A DNA stretch of 64,000 bases. It comes from Chitinophagales bacterium (GTDB lineage: Bacteria > Bacteroidota > Bacteroidia > Chitinophagales > UBA2359). Every line of letters begins with the position of its first letter. The stretch's first letter is position 1. The DNA lies in the NCBI GenBank assembly GCA_041392475.1, contig JAWKLZ010000002.1, positions 1,248,501 to 1,312,500 on the forward strand. The letters are read 5' to 3'. Below are positions 56,254 through 64,000 of this stretch, in pieces. The position numbers and the translations under genes are program-made. The notes beneath the pieces were generated by a model. The model did no database searches. It had not been told where the DNA came from and saw nothing but the letters and a program-made list of their open reading frames with translations.

Positions 56254-56917
56254 AGCGCAACCCAGCCCATAACTCCTTCCTAACAAAAAACATCCCCATC
56301 ACCACCAAATCATCCGCTTCAATGATTTTCCAATAATAACACCCTGCTTTGAAATCGGAGGAGGATAGCTCAAAAGTCACCTCCTTGTTTCCAGCATCGA
56401 TTGTTTCCTCTATCAAAATGTCGTATTGATTGTTTTCAATCAAAATTTCGACTTCTTTCTGCAATGATTTTTCAAAAACAAAATGGATGGAAGCATCAGT
56501 GCAATTCACTTCATTTTCTGGACTAAGAAGTGTAAGAGCGCTACCACGAGTCGTTGCGGCAATGGCAGTCGTATAGTTGGGAATTGGGCGAAAAAGTTCG
56601 ATGAATTGGTCAATCGTATATCCCAACTGTTTGACCTCTGCCTCAATAACTGCCCGTACTGTATCTAAACCACTGATTTTGCTTTCGGTAGTTTTTACTG
56701 CAATCGTTTTTTCCAAGCTTTGAAATTGCTGCTTCAATACCTTACGAGCATTTGATTGGATACTGGTTAGGAGGTCTTTTTGGAAAATCACAGATAGGGC
56801 AAAATCTTTGTCATCTGCCAGCAGTTGTTGAAAAACCGTTTGCTCTTTTGCAGACAAATGATTGGATAGATGTTTTTCGATTAATTCGAGTTTTTGGTTG
56901 TCTGTCAATGTAAACAT
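56252..56917 (-). CDS. Companion protein of the ECF sigma factor (anti-sigma-like?)
   Basis: A 221-residue protein encoded 39 bp after the sigma-factor gene on the same strand. The N-terminus (LTDNQKLELIEKHLSNHLSAKEQTVFQQLLADDKDFALSVIFQKDL, about 5-50) is the helical pattern seen at the start of many Bacteroidota anti-sigma or sigma-companion proteins. The C-terminal half (about 130-215) is beta-rich. It has no membrane segment, unlike FecR-type anti-sigma factors. It could be a cytoplasmic regulator of the sigma factor, but that rests on position and the N-terminal pattern. Confidence 0.6.
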   Translation of the reverse strand: MFTLTDNQKLELIEKHLSNHLSAKEQTVFQQLLADDKDFALSVIFQKDLLTSIQSNARKVLKQQFQSLEKTIAVKTTESKISGLDTVRAVIEAEVKQLGYTIDQFIELFRPIPNYTTAIAATTRGSALTLLSPENEVNCTDASIHFVFEKSLQKEVEILIENNQYDILIEETIDAGNKEVTFELSSSDFKAGCYYWKIIEADDLVVMGMFFVRKELWAGLR

Positions 56918-56956
56918 AAGCCTCTTGGTTGAAAATAAAAAAGTGAGTAGGTGAAT

Positions 56957-57535
56957 TTACAGTTCATCTTGTTCATACAAATCAGCTGCCATCGTTCGCA
57001 GTCTTTTGATGCACCGAACCTTTTGGTTTTTGACCACCGATTCATTTTTGTACTCCATCGCTGTCACAATAGCCTCTACCGAAAACTGTTGATAATAAAA
57101 CAATTGCAGCAAAGTTTTGCAAGGTTCACCGAGTTTTTCTAAAAGCTGAACAATCGCTTCTTGGCGTTCGCTTAGTTGGATAGAATCGTCAATTTGAAGT
57201 CCATCAGCTACGTTTTGCAGCACCTCCAATTCTTCCGTTTTTCCCTTTTCGTTCCGAAAACGCTTCAACAAAATATTGCGCCCGATGGCAAACAAATAAG
57301 TTTTGACCGAACTTTGAAACTCAATAATTTTATTGTTCACCACATTTTCATAAAACGCAATGATGGTTTCTTGAAACACATCAATGCTGTCTGCTTCCTT
57401 GCAGTTGAACTTCCTCCTTGTCCAATGGATAAATTCCGCTCGATAGGTTTCATAAAGTTGGTTCAATACCGTTCGATTGCCTATTTTTATCTGCTGCAAT
57501 AAGTTTGCTCCTGTTATTTTATTGCTTTCACTCAT
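56957..57535 (-). CDS. ECF-type RNA polymerase sigma factor
   Basis: A 192-residue sigma-70-family factor. Region 2 is at about 20-90 (LYETYRAEFIHWTRRKF, then DVFQETIIAFYENV and SVKTYLFAIGRNILLKRFR). Region 4 is at about 125-180 (QEAIVQLLEKLGEPCKTLLQLFYYQQFSVEAIVTAM, then NQKVRCIKRLR). Sigma-3 is absent, as expected for ECF factors. It diverges from an OxyR-like gene across only 48 bp, so the two share a control region. Its companion protein follows. Confidence 0.9.
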   Translation of the reverse strand: MSESNKITGANLLQQIKIGNRTVLNQLYETYRAEFIHWTRRKFNCKEADSIDVFQETIIAFYENVVNNKIIEFQSSVKTYLFAIGRNILLKRFRNEKGKTEELEVLQNVADGLQIDDSIQLSERQEAIVQLLEKLGEPCKTLLQLFYYQQFSVEAIVTAMEYKNESVVKNQKVRCIKRLRTMAADLYEQDEL

Positions 57536-57583
57536 TTAGTACCCCAATTTTTGAAAAGGTAAACGCCTAAAATTAATAAAAAT

Positions 57584-58489
57584 ATGACCCTTTCCCAACT
57601 TCAATACATCATTGCGCTGGACAAACACCGACACTTCAGCAAAGCTGCCGAACGCTGCAATGTGACACAACCAACCTTGAGCATTCAAATCCAAAAACTG
57701 GAGAAGGAACTCGAAATTGTCATTTTTGACCGCACTAAAAATCCAGTAGTGCCAACACAAGAAGGTGAACAACTTTTGGCGCAAGCTTACAGGGTATTGG
57801 AGGAAACCAAAAAGTTGAAAAATCTGGCTACTGATACCCGAACAAGTATCAGCGGACGACTAAGAATTGCAGTATTGCCTTCTCTTGCGCCTTATTTACT
57901 GCCTTTGTTTATTGGATCTTTTTTAGAGAAATATCCACAGGTTCAATTAGAGGTTATGGAACTGCATAATTATCAAATCTTTGGGCGTTTGAGGCAGGAT
58001 AGAGCAGATGTTGCCATTACAGTTGCGCCGATTGAAGAAGAGGGTTTTTATGAGATTCCACTTTTCAACGAACCCATTGCAGTCTATTTGTCACCGACTC
58101 ATCCTTTGGCTTCAAAAAAAACCTTAGCAGTAGAGGATGTAGATTTGGAGGAATGTATTTTAACAGATGATTCGCATACGATGCGTCAAAACATCGAAAG
58201 ATTGCAGAGAAATAAAAGGGACAGAAAATCGACTGCAAGTAGCAATTTGAAGTATAGAAGTGGCTCGATGGAAAGCATTTGCAGGATTATCGAAAATTAC
58301 GGAGGTATTACCCTTCTACCCTATTTGGCCACCCTTCATAAGAGTGATTGGGAAAAACAGTTTGTGCGTTACTTTGAAAATGCGCCACATCGTGAGGTAA
58401 TTTTTTTGACGCAAAGAGGGTTTGAAAAACAGAAACTAATTGATTTGCTGGGCAAAGAGATCATGAGCGGAGTGGAAAAATATTTTTAG
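57584..58489 (+). CDS. OxyR-like LysR-family regulator lacking the redox cysteine
   Basis: A 301-residue LysR-type regulator. The winged helix-turn-helix is at 1-60 (TLSQLQYIIALDKHRHFSKAA, then TQPTLSIQIQKLEKELE). The effector domain resembles OxyR: LTDDSHTMRQ at 193-202 aligns with the EDGHCLRDQ block of E. coli OxyR, but Thr199 stands where the peroxidatic Cys199 would be. The only nearby Cys is Cys191. GGITLLPYLA near 280 is also OxyR-like. It probably senses something other than peroxide, or uses another residue. It diverges from the ECF sigma gene. Confidence 0.85.
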   Translation: MTLSQLQYIIALDKHRHFSKAAERCNVTQPTLSIQIQKLEKELEIVIFDRTKNPVVPTQEGEQLLAQAYRVLEETKKLKNLATDTRTSISGRLRIAVLPSLAPYLLPLFIGSFLEKYPQVQLEVMELHNYQIFGRLRQDRADVAITVAPIEEEGFYEIPLFNEPIAVYLSPTHPLASKKTLAVEDVDLEECILTDDSHTMRQNIERLQRNKRDRKSTASSNLKYRSGSMESICRIIENYGGITLLPYLATLHKSDWEKQFVRYFENAPHREVIFLTQRGFEKQKLIDLLGKEIMSGVEKYF

Positions 58490-58596
58490 TCATAAGTTTC
58501 TGATTAATGACATCAAAAAGCTGTAACCTCTTTTCAAATGAATACGACTAAACTACTGAAATCAATATTTAACAATCAAACTAAACAGATACCAAT

Positions 58597-59064
58597 ATGC
58601 ACGTATTCGAAATGATAACAACACTTGTGGTGGTGACAACTTTTTTCAGCACCATATCCTTTTTGGCAAAGACTTTTTTTACGGCTCGCCATAAAGAGCG
58701 CATGGCACTCATAGAAAGTGGGCGAGACATGACGGTTTTCAAACCTAAAAAAAGACAGACCAACCGAGCATTGAAGTTTGGCTTACTTTTTTTTGGTATT
58801 GGGGCAGGGATTTTGACGGGTAGCATCATTGAAGCGATTTTTGGTTTAGAAGAACCTCTAGGAATTTTTTCGATGATGTTTATGTTTGGAGGCGTAGCAT
58901 TGGTGTTGTACTACATCCTTGCAGCAAAGTATAGTTTTGAAGAAAGGGAGGAGGAAGTGGTTCTTGAAAAGAATGTAGAACCACCTTTTGAAACAGAACT
59001 GCGAATGAAAGAACGGCAATTTGACGAAGAAGAAGGATTTGATTTGACCCAAAGACAGTATTAG
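58597..59064 (+). CDS. DUF6249-like small membrane protein
   Basis: A 155-residue inner-membrane protein with three hydrophobic segments (about 5-27, 60-80 and 87-110), a KERMALIESGRD motif after the first and a highly acidic C-terminal tail. The pattern matches the DUF6249 family, which in Bacteroidota is often found with ECF sigma factors, as it is loosely here. Function unknown. A strong terminator follows 40 bp downstream. Confidence 0.7.
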   Translation: MHVFEMITTLVVVTTFFSTISFLAKTFFTARHKERMALIESGRDMTVFKPKKRQTNRALKFGLLFFGIGAGILTGSIIEAIFGLEEPLGIFSMMFMFGGVALVLYYILAAKYSFEEREEEVVLEKNVEPPFETELRMKERQFDEEEGFDLTQRQY

Positions 59065-59104
59065 TGAATTGACCTTCAAGAAGAATAATCTGATTTTTTT
59101 GGTG

Positions 59105-59142
59105 AAAGACAGGTAAGTGAAAACTTATCTGTCTTTTTTTGT
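59105..59142 (+). terminator. Rho-independent terminator after the DUF6249-like gene
   Basis: A 14-bp stem (AAAGACAGGTAAGT with ACTTATCTGTCTTT, one G-T wobble) closes on a GAAA tetraloop and is followed by a long T-run. It excludes an upstream in-frame start at 59117 for the next gene. Confidence 0.9.
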
Positions 59143-59170
59143 TAATTTCACTACAAAGAATCCTTCTACT

Positions 59171-59719
59171 ATGAAATATCTTCTAATTTTTGTATCCCTA
59201 TTCTTTCTTGTTAGTTTTTCAACTATTGAGGCTCAAAACATTGGCATCGGCATTGAAGCCCAAAAGTATGCAGCAGGTCATATTTTGGGTGGGCGAATAG
59301 ACATTGGTATAGGAGATTACAATAACTTGAATGTACGAGTAGGCTACAATTTTGCACGACACGAAGATTTTGGCGTACATCAAGATGAAACGGGTGGAGG
59401 ATGGGGAGGTTCTCTTGGGTTTCGACATTATACGAGTCCTGACAAATCTGCTTTGTTTTTAGGAGTTCGTACAGATTTGTGGTTCAATACAATAGATTGG
59501 ATAGATTTCATTGGACAAGTCGATGAGGTAAGCGGCACAACAGATATCGTTGTACTCCAACCTACTATTGAAATAGGGTATGGTTTTTTGCTGAATGACC
59601 GAATATTGATTGCTCCATCTGCCGCTTTTGGATGGGAATGGAACATCAAAGTCGATGGTGCTGATGTTGGAGAAGGGGCAATTTTATTGGGAGGTGTTCA
59701 GGTGTCGTATAGATTTTGA
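59171..59719 (+). CDS. Small outer-membrane beta-barrel protein
   Basis: A 182-residue protein starting at the ATG at 59171 (MKYLLIFVSLFFLV); the signal peptide ends near IEAQN. The mature part alternates hydrophobic residues in eight or so strands (GGRIDIGIGD, NLNVRVGYNF, GGSLGFRHYT, ALFLGVRTDLWF, LQPTIEIGYGFLL) and ends QVSYRF, the typical OmpA/OmpW-size barrel with C-terminal Phe. No ligand can be assigned. Confidence 0.78.
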   Translation: MKYLLIFVSLFFLVSFSTIEAQNIGIGIEAQKYAAGHILGGRIDIGIGDYNNLNVRVGYNFARHEDFGVHQDETGGGWGGSLGFRHYTSPDKSALFLGVRTDLWFNTIDWIDFIGQVDEVSGTTDIVVLQPTIEIGYGFLLNDRILIAPSAAFGWEWNIKVDGADVGEGAILLGGVQVSYRF

Positions 59720-59787
59720 TTGAACTAAAAATATTCACCCCCTAATGATTGCACCTATAAAGTAGCTTCTATGTTTGAAGGAAAGAC

Positions 59788-59879
59788 TTCCGAAATTCTC
59801 GCTTTGTGAGGTCTTGAGCCTAAAAATAGCTCACTTTTTTGAAGAATAAATTTCGGAAATCTATATCTGATTTTTTTTC
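59788..59879. terminator. Structured region between convergent genes
   Basis: TTCCGAAATT (59788-59797) pairs over 10 bp with AATTTCGGAA (59849-59858), enclosing an inner GTGAG/CTCAC stem (59806-59810 with 59830-59834). A run of eight T follows at 59871-59878. It lies between the barrel gene and the TolB-like gene. It may be a terminator or a structured transcript 3' end. Confidence 0.45.
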
Positions 59880-59891
59880 ATACTATTCGGA

Positions 59892-62800
59892 TTAGAAATC
59901 CAATCCCAAGCCAATGTGCCATTTAGAGTCTTGGACATTGCCGTTATCTACTCCCCACGCCCAATCAGCCCGCACAAAATAGCCCAATAATTTACTTCTA
60001 ACTCCAACGCCATAACCTCCAATGACAGGGTTGCGGAAATAACGAACCGTAGCTGTAACAGGTGTCTGTAGAGGATTGCCTACTTCAACAGAGGTAAACT
60101 TGTTTTCATCGTCAAAAGGCGATACTCCATCCCATGCCACTCCTACATCTGCAAAACCAACAATTTGGAAGTTGCGGAAAAACTCTGAGCGAATCGGTGC
60201 ATTGGAGATATACGCAAAAATAGGTATTCGCAATTCACTATTGAGAACCGCATAACTGTTGCCATTGCGGGAGTTTTGTTTGAAGCCCCTCACATTGGTT
60301 GCCAAAGATTGGAAACCATAATTTTGTTCTTGGTCAATAGGGGTGGTCGTATCAAAACGTTTATCATTGTCAAAAAGCAGCCAATTATCGACTCCCCCTA
60401 AATAGTAGAGCATTTTACGAGTACCATAACTATAAGCAGAAGCAAAGCGGTTGGCCCAAACAATTTGTTTGTGAACACGCTGATAGTGTCTAAAATCTGC
60501 ACCTATAATCCCCAAATAACCTGTATCTTTGAAGTTAAGTTTGTTGATATCTTTGTCAAATTGGGCTTCAAAAGGTTTGTGTACTTCTGCATAGACTTTG
60601 AAGCGAGTACCGTTCATGATATTGAGTGCCACGTCAATGGTATTGTCAAATACATATTCTGCTTTGGTGAACAACCAACTTTCCGACTGTTGTGGTTCGA
60701 TAAGCGAAATAAGGTCGCTTGCCAAATAGGTCACTTTATCATAACGTGCGCCTACATGCAGCCTTACACTTTGGTTTACATCCAATGGATAACTGAACGA
60801 TGTTTGAAAATAATTGCTGACCACTTTTGCATCCGCTTGATAACTCGTTCCAGGCGGCAACAGGTCAGAGTCTAAACTAAAGGGTTGATTGTTGGCTCGG
60901 CGGTAATACAAGAATTTTTTATCCAAACGATGTTTCAGATTCCAGTACTCAACAAAATATTCTGAACCACCAAAGCCAACTGGTAATCTAAAACCTCCTA
61001 TCAAACGATAATCTTCCATCAAATCGGTAATCCCCACTTTGATAAGTGTGTTCAAATCAGGACTGGTGAAGGCAGGGATTCCAGAAGTTGGGCTGCCAAA
61101 TTGGAAGTTTTCATACTGATTGAAAATCACTGTATTGTCCAACTGTGTTACCACATTATCTACACTAAACTTGGTTTTGTAGGTACGAATCCGAGAATTT
61201 GTTAGTACCGATTCTTGTGCAGGAGGATTCAGACCTGGCAAATTGATGGTCGGAACAATCATACCACTATCCGTGATTGTAGATTTAGCGATTCCCGTTT
61301 TGCTGGGTAGTTCTATTGATGCAGGCGGCGCAGTGATAGTTTCATCATAGTCAAATTCACTTTGAAAGAAAAAGTTTTCCAAATCTATCTCTTCTGCCTC
61401 CTCAGCTTGCTGTTGTACTTCAATGTTTTCCAAAGTCATATCAGAATTTGGTAAGAGAGGTTCAATATCCTCTACATCCGCACCTTCTGTTTCTTCACCC
61501 AAAATAGTATCTGTTAGCGAACCTTGCGGTTTCTTTTCTTCAAAAGGATTTTGGAAAAACGAATCGGAATCACCATTGTCCTTCTCATTCGATTTTTTAT
61601 TAGGTTGGGTAGAAGGTGTTGGCGAAACACTTGGTTGTGTACTATTTCTTTTATCCCGCTTCGAGGATTTGCTGAGTTTCGAATTCTTATTTGCAGAAAG
61701 CCTACTGCTCATTGCATTTTCAAGTTGTTGCCGGTAAATGGTCTTACTTAAGGTTTTCTTGGCTTGCTCAGGATCTTCGGGGAGTTGGCTTTTGTGAACT
61801 TCATAAGCACCATCTTGGTAGTGCAATTGCACAATTTCTTTCGTTTTGGAGGCAATATCGTATTCGCCAATATTTCGTTGGTAGTTGGTAATCGGATAAC
61901 TAACTGCCACAATTCTATAAATATCTTCGTTGATAATCGTGTCTATCAAACCTTCTGCTTGGTATTCATCGAGTGCATAGGTCGGATTGATCACCATCGA
62001 ATCCAAATAAAATACCTTCGTATCAGTTCGCACAAATATGCTGTCAAAGTGTGCAGCATACAAGTTTTTGATGCCATTTTTGTCACTCAAATAGGCAATG
62101 TGTGTACTGTCGTATTGCATCGGCAGCCATTCTTGCGAAAGAGGTGTGTTGGTAATTCTGGTTAAAACTTGGTCTTCGCCTTTGGCAAGATCATAGAAAA
62201 ACAAGTCGAAATTGCTCGATGGTGCAATGCTGTCCAATTTTTCTACCTTCAATGTATCTACATACCGATTGGATTTGAAGACAATACCACGTACACCGTT
62301 GATGGTGACAAATCTTGGCTCCAAATCAGCAAAGTAGTCATTGGTTAATCGGTCTGTTTTGGTATTGGGAATAAAGTAAGTATAAAGGTCAGACTGTCCT
62401 TGACTGAGTGAAACCGCCGAAAGAATGAGTTTTTCGGAGTCGTCCATATAGGCGATGTCAGAAATTTGTTGGAACTTGTTCATGTCATCTGCATAGATTT
62501 CTTCATCTTCCAAGACATTGTATTCCATCAATTTCACCTGATCCCGTTTCTCAAAAACGATGGCCAATTTTTCGCTTCGTTTGTTCCATGCCAACAAAGG
62601 ATAACGGGTTTCCAAAGGCTGTTTGAACGAGCGAAAACCATTTTTAAGGATAAGTTTTTGAGTATTGTTTTGGGTATCATAGAGATATACCTTGTGCCTT
62701 CCTTTTTCATCCGTTGTGTAAGCAATATAGCGTCCACTTGGACTGACCTTCACCTCATCATACAAGATATTACGCCGTTTCACCTTCTTTTTGGTGCGAA

Positions 62801-63698
62801 TCAATTGGTTGTTTTCATCAAAAATCGCACGGTTACTGTCTTCAGAAGCATACAAATTGGCGTAGTATTCATTAAATTCTGCAATGGTATTTTTTACCGT
62901 ATTGCCCAACACAAACAAAAAACCACTCTCCAAACTACGATTGATGCGGGTGAGATACAACAAATTAGGAATAGACGATTCCCCATTCATTTGAGCGATA
63001 TAGTGCCACAGTGCGTGTCCTGCAAAAGTCGCTTCGTCGGTAGTCAATCGGTTGAAATTTTTGAGTTTGTCTTTTTCGACAAATTCACGCAATTTTGCGT
63101 CCATTTCTGTACTCCACTCTTCACCCACATACGAAACCATTCCATTGACAAACCAATCGGGCAGGTTGAGCAATACTGCATTTTGCAGCACCTCTTGAAT
63201 GTTTCCGCCATAAATCATGTTTTCGAGGAAAATCCTTGCAATACCTTCTTTGATTTGTTCTGCCAAACGATTGTGATCACCATCAAAAGATACAAACATC
63301 TTATTTCCAATGATTTTGGTCACACCACCTGTATTCGTAGTTTCGATGCCTTGACCAATATTGCTTTGCTTCAAATCCGAAAGGTTGTGGTAAACCATAA
63401 TTTCAACCTTTCGATTGACCTTAAACTCCAATTTTGCCTCAATGGCATCTAAGTTTGTTTCAGCTACCATCACTGCAAATTTTCCCAACTGCTGCCCACC
63501 TTGATAAAAATAGGCGAGGAAATTAGGAGATTCATAGTAAGACCACTCAAAATCGTGGTATTGCACCCGATTTTGGCCAAAAGTGGTATAAAAACCCTGA
63601 GCAAAAGTCGTATGCGATTGGCACAACATTGCTACAAAAAACAAAAGGGAGATAAAAGCTCTCATAACAGATTTTAAGATAGGGAGCATAGGCATCAA
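59892..63698 (-). CDS. TolB-propeller / BamA-like barrel outer-membrane protein with peptidase-MA-like start
   Basis: A 1,268-residue exported protein. Starts at several Mets; a signal peptide follows MRAFISLLFFVAMLCQ and ends near TTFAQG. Residues 35-270 resemble a peptidase-MA-like domain (NRKVEIMVYHNLSDLKQ, then NAVLLNLPDWFVNGMVSYVGEEW), but the zinc HExxH is not intact. Residues 300-640 carry TolB-type propeller repeats (VKVSPSGRYIAYTTDEKGRHKVYLYD). A low-complexity linker follows at 660-850, then an Omp85-like barrel at 880-1268 ending GLGLDF. Role unknown; the layout suggests an outer-membrane receptor or biogenesis factor. Confidence 0.72.
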   Translation of the reverse strand: MMPMLPILKSVMRAFISLLFFVAMLCQSHTTFAQGFYTTFGQNRVQYHDFEWSYYESPNFLAYFYQGGQQLGKFAVMVAETNLDAIEAKLEFKVNRKVEIMVYHNLSDLKQSNIGQGIETTNTGGVTKIIGNKMFVSFDGDHNRLAEQIKEGIARIFLENMIYGGNIQEVLQNAVLLNLPDWFVNGMVSYVGEEWSTEMDAKLREFVEKDKLKNFNRLTTDEATFAGHALWHYIAQMNGESSIPNLLYLTRINRSLESGFLFVLGNTVKNTIAEFNEYYANLYASEDSNRAIFDENNQLIRTKKKVKRRNILYDEVKVSPSGRYIAYTTDEKGRHKVYLYDTQNNTQKLILKNGFRSFKQPLETRYPLLAWNKRSEKLAIVFEKRDQVKLMEYNVLEDEEIYADDMNKFQQISDIAYMDDSEKLILSAVSLSQGQSDLYTYFIPNTKTDRLTNDYFADLEPRFVTINGVRGIVFKSNRYVDTLKVEKLDSIAPSSNFDLFFYDLAKGEDQVLTRITNTPLSQEWLPMQYDSTHIAYLSDKNGIKNLYAAHFDSIFVRTDTKVFYLDSMVINPTYALDEYQAEGLIDTIINEDIYRIVAVSYPITNYQRNIGEYDIASKTKEIVQLHYQDGAYEVHKSQLPEDPEQAKKTLSKTIYRQQLENAMSSRLSANKNSKLSKSSKRDKRNSTQPSVSPTPSTQPNKKSNEKDNGDSDSFFQNPFEEKKPQGSLTDTILGEETEGADVEDIEPLLPNSDMTLENIEVQQQAEEAEEIDLENFFFQSEFDYDETITAPPASIELPSKTGIAKSTITDSGMIVPTINLPGLNPPAQESVLTNSRIRTYKTKFSVDNVVTQLDNTVIFNQYENFQFGSPTSGIPAFTSPDLNTLIKVGITDLMEDYRLIGGFRLPVGFGGSEYFVEYWNLKHRLDKKFLYYRRANNQPFSLDSDLLPPGTSYQADAKVVSNYFQTSFSYPLDVNQSVRLHVGARYDKVTYLASDLISLIEPQQSESWLFTKAEYVFDNTIDVALNIMNGTRFKVYAEVHKPFEAQFDKDINKLNFKDTGYLGIIGADFRHYQRVHKQIVWANRFASAYSYGTRKMLYYLGGVDNWLLFDNDKRFDTTTPIDQEQNYGFQSLATNVRGFKQNSRNGNSYAVLNSELRIPIFAYISNAPIRSEFFRNFQIVGFADVGVAWDGVSPFDDENKFTSVEVGNPLQTPVTATVRYFRNPVIGGYGVGVRSKLLGYFVRADWAWGVDNGNVQDSKWHIGLGLDF

Positions 63699-63786
63699 GG
63701 TATTTATTGATTAGATGGTTCTTGTCATTTTATTACACAAATCACAAAGTTTTTCAAGACTTTTGCCGTTATGTTTAGAATAGGAA

Positions 63787-63805
63787 GCCTATTACATAAA
63801 TAGGC
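63787..63805. promoter_or_regulatory. Small inverted repeat in the divergent gap
   Basis: GCCTATT and AATAGGC flank ACATA in the 224-bp gap between the TolB-like gene and the MBL-fold gene. With no T-run it is more like an operator than a terminator. Evidence is only the symmetry. Confidence 0.3.
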
Positions 63806-63922
63806 ACTGTTCTTAACTTGCATTTTCATCATTTGGTTGCTGCATACTTATCAGCAGGACGACTTTTTTGCAAGTTTATAACTTCTGTTCGTCTAAGATA
63901 ACAAAAATTAAACACAAAAAAC

Positions 63923-64000
63923 ATGATACAAGTTTTAAAATTCACCTTCAATCCCTTTCAGGAAAACACTTACTTGTTGTACGATTACACCAAGGAATGT
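63923..64000 (+). CDS. MBL-fold metallo-hydrolase, 5' part only
   Basis: The first 26 residues (MIQVLKFTFNPFQENTYLLYD...) are the usual N-terminus of Bacteroidota MBL-fold hydrolases of the glyoxalase II/YcbL type. The zinc-binding HxHxDH region lies beyond the window, so only the family is suggested. The start has an A-rich upstream stretch typical of this phylum. Confidence 0.7.
   Translation, partial: MIQVLKFTFNPFQENTYLLYDYTKEC

Noticed and set aside
62466..63452. Plus-strand 328-residue frame opposite the TolB-like gene
   Set aside because: The minus-strand gene has clear domains and a signal peptide; the antisense frame has no recognisable motif.

Overview
The window comes from a Bacteroidota chromosome, probably the Saprospiria/Chitinophagales part of the phylum. 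The evidence is low GC, weak A-rich ribosome sites, promoters of the TAnnTTTG (-7) type, two proteins with C-terminal type IX secretion (T9SS) sorting domains, TonB-receptor and lipoprotein genes, and a eukaryote-like PurC. It is mostly ordinary chromosome. No insertion sequence, CRISPR array, rRNA or prophage is visible.

Region 1 (1-8240): the end of an unknown gene, then a C39-peptidase ABC exporter with its HlyD-type adaptor, a large VCBS-repeat T9SS protein, a PlsC-like acyltransferase and tRNA-Thr(TGT). A perfect 20-bp palindrome lies upstream of the exporter. Region 2 (8321-18002): a lipoprotein prolyl aminopeptidase, an AddB/RecB-like nuclease, recR, and a hydrolase-CBS-BamA-like-nadK group. 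Region 3 (18139-26226): a DUF4240 gene and an orphan GIY-YIG toxin-like nuclease facing a DUF2797 protein, then envelope proteins, a structured intergenic RNA or terminator, a YdjM-type membrane protein and an M14 carboxypeptidase with a dockerin-like tail. Region 4 (26455-36438): a TetR regulator diverging from purC-purD, ruvB, a three-part RelE-like/UvrD-like/ankyrin protein, and a glutamate-cysteine-ligase-like/CBS fusion next to an aspartoacylase-like protein.

Region 5 (36627-49197): one 11.7-kb gene for a 3,891-residue secreted adhesin-like protein, preceded by a small lipoprotein gene. Region 6 (49358-64000): two lipoproteins, a MEST-like hydrolase, a diacylglycerol-kinase-family protein, a fourfold tandem array at 52581-53628, a TonB-dependent receptor, an ECF sigma factor with a companion protein, an OxyR-like regulator, a DUF6249 membrane protein, an outer-membrane barrel, a TolB-propeller/BamA-like barrel protein and the start of an MBL-fold hydrolase.

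The most interesting element is the tandem array. Each of four units reads on the minus strand as a complete small-RNA gene of about 110 nt. Each has a TAnnTTTG promoter, a conserved 5' hairpin, a 3' hairpin followed by seven T, and two upstream ATCGAA boxes at identical spacing (28 and 70 bp from the -7 element) in all four copies. The units lack a shared protein frame, and the rest of the repeat is diverging. This looks like an undescribed multi-copy small-RNA family with a common upstream regulator. It was read by eye and its function is unknown.
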